Source of the DNA: Bog-105 sp965277435
Lineage (GTDB): Bacteria > Acidobacteriota > Terriglobia > Bryobacterales > Bryobacteraceae
Length of the DNA stretch: 64,000 nt
Assembly (NCBI GenBank): GCA_965277435.1
Contig: OZ255821.1
Span: 3,100,001 to 3,164,000, forward strand
Direction: 5' to 3'
The translations under genes and the position numbers were made by a program. The notes under the pieces were generated by a model. The model saw only the letters and a list, made by a program, of their open reading frames with translations. It did not search any database and was not told the DNA's origin. Each line of letters begins with the position of its first letter. Within the stretch, counting starts at the first letter, position 1. Below are positions 34,823 to 43,686 of this stretch, piece after piece.

Positions 34823-36361
34823 TCAGGCAGTCGAAAACGGCGCGGCTGTGTGTCCTACGGGTGTCGAGTGCTCAGGCGGATCAAACGGCGAGCGCGGTCC
34901 GTACAGGGCATCGAACAAATGCGCATCGCGCTGCAGCATGCGTTCGTAAATAGCCACGCTCTCTTTTCGCGGTTGCACCGTCTCGCCCAACGCGACCGGT
35001 ACATCATCGAGGTCGCCGATTAGCCCCATCTGTTCCGCGGCAATCATGGCAGCGCCCCGGCTGGATGCTTCCGCTACCTGGGACTCCACAATCGGGTGCA
35101 CGAGCGCATCGCTCATCATCTGCAGCCAGACGCGCGACTTGAGCAGCGCTCCGCCCGATGCGATGACCTGCGCAGGTTCGCTGAACGGCCGCAACAACAG
35201 CATATAAATTTGTTTGAAGCGCAACGCGACGCTTTCCAGGCAGGCCTGCAAAATGTCCAACGGCTGGGTGGCCAGGCTCATTCCGCTCAAGACGGCGCGC
35301 AGTTCCGGCCGCCAGTAGGGTGACCGCTCCCCGGCAAAGTAGGGCAGCATGGTTAGCCCGTGCGATCCGGGAACATGCGTAGCAATTTGCTCTTCGGCAT
35401 TCTCCGGCAATTGCAGCGTGCGTGTGGCCCAGCGGAAAACCTCTCCGCCGTTCGAGACCGCGCCGCCTAATATGAAGCGCTCACGATTGACGCGGTAACA
35501 CCAGATACCCGCCGGAATTGTGACATAACTCTGCTTCACCACTACGCGCATGGCGCCGCTCGTACCCACCATCAAAGCGAACCGGCCCGGTCCGGAGCAG
35601 CCGCTTCCGATGCTGTTGCAGGCGCCGTCGCCATAAGCCGGATACCACGGAATGCCCTGGAATAAAGGCCATCGCTGGGCGAACTCGGGAAGCAATTGCG
35701 TGCGCGGCTTATCCAGTGTTTCTACGGCAGCCAGTTGCTCCCGCCTGACGCCGACGGTCTCCAGCAGTTCTTCGCAGTAGTCGCCCTGCCGCTGGTCCCA
35801 AATCCCACTGGCCGACACCATGGATGTCGATTCCGCACCGTCGCCCGTCAACGCGCGCAGCAGAAATTCACCCACGGAAATCCATTTGGCAGTTTTGCGG
35901 AACTCCTCTGCGTGAGTTTGTTTTAGCCATAACAGCTTGGCGGGCCAGTAACTCGTATGCGGCACGCAGCCCGTAATGGCATGCAGCCAGGCAGCATCGA
36001 AGGTATTCGTCAACTCCTCCATCTGCTGGCCCGACCGCGTGTCAAATAGATGTACGATGGGCATGGTCGGCCTACCGTCCTGGTCGATACCGACGAAGCA
36101 GTGCCAAAACGTGCTGATGCCCACGCCTGCCGCCTGGTAACGCTTCTGTTGCATTTGCTCGTGCAGCGCATCCAGGCAGTCGCATAACAGCTTCAGTAGA
36201 ATTCCCGGATCGACTTCTACGCTGCCATCCGGTCGGGTTACGAACTCATACTTCTTTTGCAGGCCCATATCGGGACAGGCTGTGAAATCATCTCCAAACA
36301 ACAGCGCTCGCACGCTCGACGTGCCCACATCCAGCCCAACCATATGTTCGTGAGTTCGCAC
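34823..36361 (-). CDS. FGGY-family carbohydrate kinase, probably gluconokinase
   Basis: The 512-residue protein has the FGGY fold: GLDVGTSSVRALLF phosphate-binding loop, FDTRSGQQ, GDGACNSIGSGC, and the ATPase motif VMVGTSGAMR-like LMVGTSGAMRV. Gluconokinase phosphorylates gluconate for the pentose phosphate or Entner-Doudoroff pathways. Xylulokinase or other sugar kinases of the family are possible, since specificity is not clear from motifs alone. The longest frame starts at GTG 36361; ATG at 36343 is likely the true start. It stands alone. Confidence 0.82.
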   Translation of the reverse strand: MRTHEHMVGLDVGTSSVRALLFGDDFTACPDMGLQKKYEFVTRPDGSVEVDPGILLKLLCDCLDALHEQMQQKRYQAAGVGISTFWHCFVGIDQDGRPTMPIVHLFDTRSGQQMEELTNTFDAAWLHAITGCVPHTSYWPAKLLWLKQTHAEEFRKTAKWISVGEFLLRALTGDGAESTSMVSASGIWDQRQGDYCEELLETVGVRREQLAAVETLDKPRTQLLPEFAQRWPLFQGIPWYPAYGDGACNSIGSGCSGPGRFALMVGTSGAMRVVVKQSYVTIPAGIWCYRVNRERFILGGAVSNGGEVFRWATRTLQLPENAEEQIATHVPGSHGLTMLPYFAGERSPYWRPELRAVLSGMSLATQPLDILQACLESVALRFKQIYMLLLRPFSEPAQVIASGGALLKSRVWLQMMSDALVHPIVESQVAEASSRGAAMIAAEQMGLIGDLDDVPVALGETVQPRKESVAIYERMLQRDAHLFDALYGPRSPFDPPEHSTPVGHTAAPFSTA

Positions 36362-36404
36362 TTGAAATCAGTATTCCATTGAATGGATGCCGCACAACAA
36401 AAAA

Positions 36405-36438
36405 GCCAGAGCTTCGTACGGATATACGAGACTCTGGC
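36405..36438 (-). terminator. Rho-independent terminator of the CHRD/PEP-CTERM gene
   Basis: On the minus strand, GCCAGAG and CTCTGGC form a 7-bp stem, with an inner CGTA/TACG stem, followed by six T at 36404-36399. It lies 26 bases after the gene's stop and separates it from the kinase gene below. Confidence 0.82.
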
Positions 36439-36464
36439 ACAAATTGCTAAAAGGTGAAGGAGGT

Positions 36465-37046
36465 CTAAAGAAGGGCGGAAGATTGTCTGCGGCGTCTGAC
36501 CAGCACGAATGCTCCTCCAATTATCGCGAGACCCATAAGCCCAGTCGTAGCCGGCTCAGGCGTGGCGGTCGAGGAGACAGCTAGTTGACCGCGCAGTTCT
36601 CCATTCGGATACATTGCCGTATGAATATTCACGTATCCGTCACCGCTCTCGATGGCCTGCGCCATTTGAGCAATCGTGCTGATTCCACCGGCGGGCGTTA
36701 CATCTGCCTGCGTCAAGGTTCCCGAGATCGTATCGGTAGCGGGCATATTCGACATGAAGAAGGGAATCACCACCGGGCCAGACACTCCCACCGCGCCCAC
36801 ATGGATGTGAGCCATAGTCGCCGGCCCGGTAAGATTCATCCAGGAAAGCGTGTAACTAAAGCTGTTGTTCACCGCGCTGTAATCCACCGTGGCTGTTCCG
36901 CTACCGGAAGAGCCGCTGGCATTGTCGGTGGAGGCCAGCAGCGTCGCCGTCGAGACAAAATCCGCCCGCATGGGAGAAACGGTGGCCAGTAAACCGGCAC
37001 ACAGAAAAGACATCGCACAAAGTGTTCTCATCGAAAAACCTTTCAA
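36465..37046 (-). CDS. CHRD-domain protein with PEP-CTERM sorting signal
   Basis: The 193-residue protein has a signal peptide (about 1-28), a CHRD domain (about 40-150, including NIHTAMYPNGELRGQL), and a classic C-terminal sorting tag PEPATTGLMGLAIIGGAFVLV followed by RRRR. PEP-CTERM proteins are processed by exosortase and often link to extracellular polymer. No exosortase gene is in this window. CHRD domains occur in chordin and many bacterial surface proteins; function here is unknown. Confidence 0.92.
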   Translation of the reverse strand: MKGFSMRTLCAMSFLCAGLLATVSPMRADFVSTATLLASTDNASGSSGSGTATVDYSAVNNSFSYTLSWMNLTGPATMAHIHVGAVGVSGPVVIPFFMSNMPATDTISGTLTQADVTPAGGISTIAQMAQAIESGDGYVNIHTAMYPNGELRGQLAVSSTATPEPATTGLMGLAIIGGAFVLVRRRRQSSALL

Positions 37047-37140
37047 GTAGTCGCTGCCTTTTCAGAGTTTGTTGGCAGCACCACACTAGCGATGCGAACG
37101 AAGGTGCTTCCGTTTTTATTTTTGATGGAAGTTTCCGGTA

Positions 37141-37917
37141 CTAAGAAGTTCTACTGTAGAGAGATTGTAGGAGTTTCACCAGCAGGAGTCCCGCCACGCT
37201 ACTTAAGGCAATGGCCCCCAGATGCCACACCATGATGTGCGCCGCGTTTTGCAACGGACAGTGCAAGGCCAGTACCCCTACGCCTGTCAAACCTCCAAAT
37301 GCCGCTACTATTGCACCCGCCAGAAGCGGTGATGGCGAAAATCCGCGCCGCACGAAGGGAAAGAGCAGTAAGCTACAGACAGCCGCGCACGCCATCCCCA
37401 GCCGAAGGCAAGGAATTCCTCGCGCTACAAAAGACGTGGTATCGAATTGCGGGAACAGTGTGGATACCAACAGCGACAGCAGCGCAATTGACCCGGCGAT
37501 TGGCCCAATCACGCCGACGCGTGCTCGTTGCCCGGGAATGACCTGCTCGGAAACTCCTCGCGTGAACGCCACAGCCAGGAGCAGAATGGTTGCACAATAC
37601 CAGAGCCTCTGGATGACACTCATATGCTCATAGCCCTTGTAACCGAATAGCATGGTGACGGCATTTACGAAAACTACAAAGAACAATAGCGCCAGCAACG
37701 TCAGTTTGCCATCCGACGGTAAGGGCCGCACCGGTTGTAAAGACGCGAGCACTCTCTCCTGTACCGCGGCCAATTTTGCCTGGTCGGGCATCTCAGTGGG
37801 CGTCCGTAGCGTCTGAATCAATCGACTGCAGCCTGGACATGATTGCACGTGTTCGGTGGCTTTACCCGAAATGGACTTGCCGATACTCAGCTCCTGGCGC
37901 ACGTCTTCGCAATTCAT
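37141..37917 (-). CDS. Anti-sigma factor: N-terminal zinc-finger motif plus NrsF-like membrane domain
   Basis: The 258-residue protein opens MNCEDVRQELS with H-x3-C-x2-C-like HVQSCPGC near residues 23-30, matching zf-HC2 anti-sigma zinc fingers. About six membrane helices follow, the last carrying ALHCPLQNAAHIMVWHLGA, the DUF1109/NrsF-type ending. It overlaps the ECF sigma factor by 4 bp, the usual sigma/anti-sigma order. It should hold the sigma factor at the membrane until a signal releases it. The combination of a soluble zinc finger and NrsF helices in one protein is uncommon. Confidence 0.8.
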   Translation of the reverse strand: MNCEDVRQELSIGKSISGKATEHVQSCPGCSRLIQTLRTPTEMPDQAKLAAVQERVLASLQPVRPLPSDGKLTLLALLFFVVFVNAVTMLFGYKGYEHMSVIQRLWYCATILLLAVAFTRGVSEQVIPGQRARVGVIGPIAGSIALLSLLVSTLFPQFDTTSFVARGIPCLRLGMACAAVCSLLLFPFVRRGFSPSPLLAGAIVAAFGGLTGVGVLALHCPLQNAAHIMVWHLGAIALSSVAGLLLVKLLQSLYSRTS

Positions 37918-38480
37918 GACTCGCCACCCAGGATTTTGCGCAATGCTCCGTAGGCCCTGTGCGCTTTTTGTTTTACCGAGCCCACGCTGCTGCCCGTCGC
38001 CCGAGCCACTTCATCCAGGCTCAGACCGGCCACTTTGAGCAGCAAAACCGTTTCCCGCTGCGCTTGCGGTAGAACTTTCAAAACATCAGCCATTTCGAAG
38101 GTGGCAGTATGCCCATTGGATTTGGTCGGACTTTCCGGTAGCTTCTCGGCTTGCAACTCGTGCCGCTTGATCTTGCTCCTTCGCCGGTAATCGTCTACCT
38201 GTACGCGACGCGCGATGGCGTAGATCCAGGGCAAGAGCGGTTCTGCCGGCCGGTACGTCGCTCTGGCATTGTGGATGCGCAACCAAAAGTCCTGCAACAG
38301 GTCCTCCGCATGAGAGCGGTCGCGCACCTGACCTAAGAAGAAGTGAAAAATTTGCGGGCTCAAGCGATTGATCAACGCTGCTGCGGCATCTCCATCCGCA
38401 TTCTGATAGCGCCGCATGAGCGGTTCCAGCTCTTCTAAAGGAGCTGCCGAATCAGCCGTGGGTTCGCCCGCCACCTGCAC
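37914..38480 (-). CDS. ECF-type RNA polymerase sigma factor
   Basis: The 188-residue protein has sigma region 2 (HAEDLLQDFWLRIHNARATY, then LLPWIYAIARRVQVDDYRRR) and region 4 (LPQAQRETVLLLKVAGLSLDEVARATGSSVGSVKQKAHRAYGALRK split by the recognition helix). It lacks region 3, as in ECF factors. The frame starts with GTG. It is co-translated with its anti-sigma factor. The signal and regulon are unknown; neighbouring envelope genes are plausible targets. Confidence 0.93.
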   Translation of the reverse strand: MQVAGEPTADSAAPLEELEPLMRRYQNADGDAAAALINRLSPQIFHFFLGQVRDRSHAEDLLQDFWLRIHNARATYRPAEPLLPWIYAIARRVQVDDYRRRSKIKRHELQAEKLPESPTKSNGHTATFEMADVLKVLPQAQRETVLLLKVAGLSLDEVARATGSSVGSVKQKAHRAYGALRKILGGES

Positions 38481-38536
38481 AATTTAACGTAACAGCATCG
38501 AGTAAAGCTAGCAGCCCCGGTTGAACTACGGCGACC

Positions 38537-39280
38537 TTACTGCGTTTCTCCCTCGCTCGCGGCGAACTGCAGACGAATTGTAAACACGTCCTTTTTCCCA
38601 GGCGGCACGGGCCGGTCCACTCGTGGATAGAAAGCCGCCATGCTGTCCATCGTGGTGCTGCTGATGACCGGAAAATAGTTGTTCCCATGTCCGGCCGGTT
38701 CAAAGCCGCGGTACAGCGGTTTTGCGCCTGCTTCCGCTACAACGGTCACTTTTCCTTGGCCGAAATCCGCCACCGGTGGCGGATCGTCTGTCTTGACGGC
38801 CAGATGTTCATAGGAAGCATCGCCGAATCCGCTCGGCAAATCGGGAAAATGCAGTACCAACGGGTAGATGGTTGCGCCCCGCAGTGTGACCCCCGAATCG
38901 GCCTGGTTCTCTTCCACTACTTTCAACGCCAGTGCGTCACGAATCTGACTGAATTGGGTGCTGATGGATCCCCAAGGAAATTTGTAAAGCATGGTATGGG
39001 TTGCCGCATCCCAGGTCCGGCCCTGATTCACCTCGCCCCAGGCGTAGCCGTTTCCGGCCAGTCCTTTGCCTTTGGAGTCTGTGACCTTCATATGCCAGAT
39101 ATGGAAGGCATCGGCCGGATACTGAGCCAGATCTTCTAGCACAACGCCATTAAAGGTCAGCCGCTGCAACCCGCCCGGCCCATAAGTCACCTGCAAGCCG
39201 GCGTCACGCCCCGCTTTTCCACAGCTTAATAACAGTACGATACCGGCAGCTAGCACAAAAGCGTGTCTCACAACGAACAT
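38537..39280 (-). CDS. Predicted lipoprotein of unknown function
   Basis: The 247-residue protein has a lipoprotein signal peptide with lipobox L-L-S-C (AAGIVLLLSCGKAG). The remainder looks beta-rich, with no motif I recognise. Tryptophans in FHIWHMKVTDSKG and PWGSISTQF and many aspartates suggest a soluble beta-sandwich that may bind sugars, but this is a guess. It lies 57 bp upstream of the ECF sigma factor gene on the same strand. Confidence 0.6.
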   Translation of the reverse strand: MFVVRHAFVLAAGIVLLLSCGKAGRDAGLQVTYGPGGLQRLTFNGVVLEDLAQYPADAFHIWHMKVTDSKGKGLAGNGYAWGEVNQGRTWDAATHTMLYKFPWGSISTQFSQIRDALALKVVEENQADSGVTLRGATIYPLVLHFPDLPSGFGDASYEHLAVKTDDPPPVADFGQGKVTVVAEAGAKPLYRGFEPAGHGNNYFPVISSTTMDSMAAFYPRVDRPVPPGKKDVFTIRLQFAASEGETQ

Positions 39281-39327
39281 TCCTTAGCCGATTGATGTAG
39301 ATTACCTTGCGATAGTGCGAATCCAGG

Positions 39328-39351
39328 GGAACCTTTCGCACGCAATTTGTC
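39328..39351 (+). promoter_or_regulatory. Possible ECF-type promoter before the lysozyme-like gene
   Basis: GGAACC (39328-39333) and GTC (39349-39351) are 15 bases apart, which resembles the GGAAC/GTC pattern of ECF promoters. It lies 80 bp before the next gene, close to an ECF sigma gene. Such short matches arise by chance. Confidence 0.25.
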
Positions 39352-39432
39352 ATCTCTCTATATAGTCCTGTAAGGGATAGTACTTCGGAGGGTGTCCGAT
39401 GCGGGCGCTTTTATAGGTACCTAACCATCTAA

Positions 39433-40017
39433 ATGGCTCGAGTTTCCATAGCAACGTCCTTTTTTCCACGCTCTTGCTCGACTCGCCGTCCCTCCGTTTT
39501 AAAGAACATTAGCTCCCGAAACAAAATTCTAAGTGCACTGGCTCTTCTAGTAGGTGCGGTTGTAGTTTTCCTCACTGTGGAAATCCATGCCCACTACACG
39601 TTCAATTTGCAGTCCCCTGTGCGTGTTCGGTTGCAGTCCCCGCTGGTCGTAAGCCGGCGAACGGAGACGATCCCGGCACATACCGCGCAAATCGATCAGC
39701 ACCGTCCGCTTAACGCTTACCAACAATATGCCTGCCAGAAATTCGGACCTGCCTGCCGCACCGCCCTGGCTATCCAGCGCGTGGAAAATCCACAGGGTAA
39801 ATGCGAGGTGTATCACTATAACGCGGACGGCACCCTCGACTGGGGCTATTTTCAAATCAACACCGTACACCTGCGGCGGCCCGGTTTGAATTTACGCGAT
39901 CTGCTGGATTGCAAGGCGAATATCGACTTCGCTTATCGGCTTTATCAGGAGCACCATGGCTTCACGCCCTGGAGCACTTACAAGAACGGTGCTTACCGCC
40001 GGGCTTGGCGGGATTAA
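39433..40017 (+). CDS. Membrane-anchored lysozyme/transglycosylase-like protein
   Basis: The 194-residue protein has an N-terminal membrane helix (about 32-50) and a small catalytic-like domain: ALAIQRVENPQG with a candidate catalytic glutamate, GTLDWGYFQINTVHL, NIDFAYRLYQEHHGFTPW and STYKNGAY. The pattern resembles SLT/lysozyme-fold enzymes, which cleave peptidoglycan. The start may be downstream of the ATG used, since the first 30 residues are basic and Ser-rich. It stands alone, 9 bp from the convergent receptor gene. Confidence 0.7.
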   Translation: MARVSIATSFFPRSCSTRRPSVLKNISSRNKILSALALLVGAVVVFLTVEIHAHYTFNLQSPVRVRLQSPLVVSRRTETIPAHTAQIDQHRPLNAYQQYACQKFGPACRTALAIQRVENPQGKCEVYHYNADGTLDWGYFQINTVHLRRPGLNLRDLLDCKANIDFAYRLYQEHHGFTPWSTYKNGAYRRAWRD

Positions 40018-40026
40018 CTTGCGCGC

Positions 40027-43000
40027 TTAAAACGTGATTCGGCCGACCAGCTGAATGTTTCTGGGCTGAGTGACGGTACCGTTCCACTGGCCAAACTTCG
40101 AGTTTGACGGATCGTTGTTGAAAGGCGTACAACTGCTGAACTGACCGTCACACGTGAAGTAGTGATTGTTGAAGATGTTGAAAAACTCGCCGCGGATTTC
40201 GAGATTCAGTCGCTCTTTGATGCTGAATTTCTTGGCGAGAGAGATGCTGGTATTACGGTAAGGCGAGCCTCGAACGTCGGTCACGCGGGGTCCGGCGCCG
40301 AGATAATTTCCATTAGCAAAGGCGGAGGTGGGTTCGAAAGCGCCGACATTAAAAGCGGCTTGATTGACGTTGAATCCGCTCCAGGATTGTGTCAAGACTT
40401 TGGCTCCGGAATTAATGGCGGGAATGCACTCGGCCGTAAATTGGTTCGGAACTCCACATACGGTGGAGTCGCTGAAAAAGAGCGGCATACCGGAAACGAG
40501 CTTGAGGCTTGACGATAACGTCCAGCCGCTCACGATCTGATTGAGAATTCCCGGCTTATTCAAAAATTGTTTGCCGGCACCAAAAGGTAAGTCGTACACG
40601 CCCAACAAAGAGAAGGTATGGGTGATGTCGTCGGGGGATATTGATTTATTCCGGTTGCCCTGAAATGGATTGATGACTCCGATCACCTGGCCGCCAGAGG
40701 TGGCTTGTGTCGTAGAGGCCGCATCGGTGATGAGCTTGGCAAAGGTGTAGTTAGCGCCGAGATAGATGCCACTCGAGAAATTTTTCTCGATTTTCGACTG
40801 GAACGAGTTGTACTCAGAGGTGCCTTCATTCTCGTTCTGGCCGTAAAGAGCGCCGCAATATTGGGGGTATCGCACCAGCGCTTGCGCAACCGTTGGTTTG
40901 CAGGTACCTGCAGCGTCCAGAGTCTGCACCCAATTACTGTAAGGCACGTTGACGCCGTTAAGTGAAGTCTGTCCCGGCTGGAAGACGCTGTTCAGGGTGG
41001 ATGCTCCCATCGATAAGAGCGCCGGGTTTAAGGAATTCAGCGGTTGATTCTGAGAGGGCAGGTGAGTGCCCTTGTTACCGACGAAGGCGACGCTGGCTAT
41101 GCTGCTCGCACCCAGCTTTCGCTCGATGGTGAAGTTATATTGCTGCGTGTAAGCCAGGTGGTTGGCGTAAGTCGGACGATAGTTAGGGCCGTTAGTGCCA
41201 TTATCTGCCGTAGCACTGATGTTAGGCGCTTTGTTATAAGCAGGGAAGCCATTGTCCATGTAAAAGGAAGGCTGATAACCTGCGATGGAATCGCTGAAGT
41301 TGAGTAGAGGATTGAAGCCATCAAGCGACTGACCGCCGCCCCAACCCGGATAAAATGCCTGGGTATAAAACACTCCGTAGCCGGCGCGTATTACTGTTTG
41401 ATTATCTGCCCGGAAAGCAACGCCTAAACGAGGTGCGACCGCGCTGTTGAAGGGAGTTTCCGGATAGGGAACACCCGCACTGGCCGGTCCCCACTTATTT
41501 CCGGCAAACGCCAGACTTCCCGGTAAGTTACCAGCGCCAGGGTTTGGGGCGAAGCTAAAGAAGGCTAACTGATCGTTGGTTTCAAAGGTGGGTGTGAACT
41601 TATCCCAGCGAACGCCGTAATTTAAGGTCAGCCGCGGTGTAATCTTCCAGGTATCTCCGATATGCGCTGAATAAGCACGCTGCTCGGCCCCGTACTTAGA
41701 GACGTTGTGCACGTTTAAATTTCCGTTATCGACAGCGCCAGCCAGAAAGCTGGCGAACGGGTCACCGCTTTGAACGCCGGGCTGCGCAGTGGAGAGCGCG
41801 GTGAAATTTAGCGAGCCCGACTGATTCTGGTTTTGCCGGAACACTTGCTGCAGATGCCGGTATTCACCACCGAACTTGATGGTGTGAGGCCCGTGTACAT
41901 AGGTCACCAGTTCATTGCCGATATAGGAAGGTCGGGTGGTCTTGTTGAGATAGCCAGGGCCGTTGGTGTTGCCCCAGGAAGCAAAGTTAGTGATGCCGTT
42001 GCCGCTGAAACCCGCTGACGGCGACGCGAAGTAAGCGGCAGCGTTGGGAATTTTTGGCAGAAGGTTAGGATCCTGGCCTGTAACAGAACCATAGCCTTCA
42101 TTGCGGTTAACGTAACCGACTGCGAAGTGACTCAACAGCGTCGGACCGAAAATGTGGTCCCAGTTCACCCGGCTCACCCAGGCATCTTCCGGCTTGGCAG
42201 GGCTTGAGGTGCACAACTGTGTGGGAAGCGCGCACTGCTCGTTCGCCGCAGTATTCTGTCGCCAGATGGTAACGAAGATATGATCCTTTTCACCCCAGTA
42301 GTGGTCGATTTTATAAAGGTACTCATCGAGATTCGAGAGGATGCCATCCGAGACCGGCGTCGAAAGATAATTGTTGTAAGGTCCCGGACTGGTAGGTGTC
42401 GGAAGATACTTCTCCCACTGCAGGGCCAGCGGACTCTGTTTCGACAGTGGAATCTGATTATTGGGATACTGAGTTCGATTAATGACGCCATTGGTGACGG
42501 TACTTGATGTCGGATCGTAAATCGGTATCCCAAGATCCGAAAAGTCACCGCTGCGTTCCTGCAAAGAAGGTATCGACACCACGGGGCGAATAGTTCCGCC
42601 GACACTGCGCAAGTATTCTTCATCGTGAAAGAAGTACGTCTTGTGTTTCGATCCCCAGATAAAAGGCAGGAAGGGAACTTTCACGGGGCCGCCGATGAAG
42701 CCGCCGAATTCATTTTCGTTATCTTTGGGACGCTGGTCACCCGGCAGGCGCTGGTTGGTAAACTGCAGCGCGTTCAAATCTTTATTGCGAAGGTACTCAA
42801 AACCGCCACCGTGGAACTGATCGGTTCCGCTGCGGGTGGTGACCATGATCTCACCGCCGGTGGTCGTGCCATATTCGGGCTCGTAGCTTGATGTAAGCAC
42901 GCGCACCTCGCTGACCATGTCTGGCGTTGTCGGGAAGTCGTAGAAAGAAACCATGCCGCTTTGCGACATCGTGCCTTCCTGCATGCTGACTCCGTCCATG

Positions 43001-43566
43001 ACAGCTTCGTCGCCCATTTTGAGGCCGCCATTGATCCGCGAGTTGTAAGGCTGAACGCTGGTGCCGGTATTCACGCCGGGCAGAAAGGTCACAAATTGCA
43101 CCGCGTTGCGGGGCGTACCAGCCGAAACGAGTAAGGGGAGTTGATTGATGATCTGGGGCGGCACGCCTTCCTGCTGCGCTCCGTTGTCGTAGTTCAACTG
43201 AGCGGCATCGGCCGTGACTTCGACCTTAGTGGAAGCATCACCTACATCGAGGAGAGCGTCAATGCGGGAGGATTGATTGGCGAGCAACTGGATACTGTTT
43301 TGGACGTAGGTTCGGAAGCCCTTCGCTGCCACGCTCAGGTTATAGGTACCGGGAGCGAGATTGGGAAAGGCGTAGCGGCCGTCACTGCCGGTCTGCAGCG
43401 TCTGGTTTGCCGATCGCTCAGCTGCCGAAATGATGACGGTAGCCTGCGGGATGACTGCGCCCGACTTATCGGTAACCTGGCCTTCTAAGCTGGCATTCTG
43501 GCTTTGGGCAAAAAGGGTGGCGGTAAACACCAACACGAAGGACAGGGAAAACAGTGGGCGTAGCAA
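40027..43566 (-). CDS. Oar-type TonB-dependent outer-membrane receptor
   Basis: The 1179-residue protein mirrors the receptor at 6.8 kb: signal peptide ending near LFAQ, carboxypeptidase-regulatory-like domain (ASLEGQVTDKSGAVIPQA, then GRYAFPNLAPGTYNLSV), plug (GDEAVMDGVSMQEG, TTGGEIMVTTRSGTDQFHG), and a large barrel ending GRITF. The TTG start is chosen because AAGGAG lies 8 bases upstream; the frame extends further (to 43638) without similarity. It is divergent from a TPR-protein operon 120 bp away. The ligand is unknown. Confidence 0.9.
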   Translation of the reverse strand: MLRPLFSLSFVLVFTATLFAQSQNASLEGQVTDKSGAVIPQATVIISAAERSANQTLQTGSDGRYAFPNLAPGTYNLSVAAKGFRTYVQNSIQLLANQSSRIDALLDVGDASTKVEVTADAAQLNYDNGAQQEGVPPQIINQLPLLVSAGTPRNAVQFVTFLPGVNTGTSVQPYNSRINGGLKMGDEAVMDGVSMQEGTMSQSGMVSFYDFPTTPDMVSEVRVLTSSYEPEYGTTTGGEIMVTTRSGTDQFHGGGFEYLRNKDLNALQFTNQRLPGDQRPKDNENEFGGFIGGPVKVPFLPFIWGSKHKTYFFHDEEYLRSVGGTIRPVVSIPSLQERSGDFSDLGIPIYDPTSSTVTNGVINRTQYPNNQIPLSKQSPLALQWEKYLPTPTSPGPYNNYLSTPVSDGILSNLDEYLYKIDHYWGEKDHIFVTIWRQNTAANEQCALPTQLCTSSPAKPEDAWVSRVNWDHIFGPTLLSHFAVGYVNRNEGYGSVTGQDPNLLPKIPNAAAYFASPSAGFSGNGITNFASWGNTNGPGYLNKTTRPSYIGNELVTYVHGPHTIKFGGEYRHLQQVFRQNQNQSGSLNFTALSTAQPGVQSGDPFASFLAGAVDNGNLNVHNVSKYGAEQRAYSAHIGDTWKITPRLTLNYGVRWDKFTPTFETNDQLAFFSFAPNPGAGNLPGSLAFAGNKWGPASAGVPYPETPFNSAVAPRLGVAFRADNQTVIRAGYGVFYTQAFYPGWGGGQSLDGFNPLLNFSDSIAGYQPSFYMDNGFPAYNKAPNISATADNGTNGPNYRPTYANHLAYTQQYNFTIERKLGASSIASVAFVGNKGTHLPSQNQPLNSLNPALLSMGASTLNSVFQPGQTSLNGVNVPYSNWVQTLDAAGTCKPTVAQALVRYPQYCGALYGQNENEGTSEYNSFQSKIEKNFSSGIYLGANYTFAKLITDAASTTQATSGGQVIGVINPFQGNRNKSISPDDITHTFSLLGVYDLPFGAGKQFLNKPGILNQIVSGWTLSSSLKLVSGMPLFFSDSTVCGVPNQFTAECIPAINSGAKVLTQSWSGFNVNQAAFNVGAFEPTSAFANGNYLGAGPRVTDVRGSPYRNTSISLAKKFSIKERLNLEIRGEFFNIFNNHYFTCDGQFSSCTPFNNDPSNSKFGQWNGTVTQPRNIQLVGRITF

Positions 43567-43686
43567 CTTACTCTCCTTGGGAAGCGCAATAGCGTGCGAA
43601 ATCGAGACGGTCGAGATGAATCCCCGGTTAGGTGGCATCAGTTATATCACAGTGAATAACAGGTCTACTATGGAAGGCGAAGCGTT

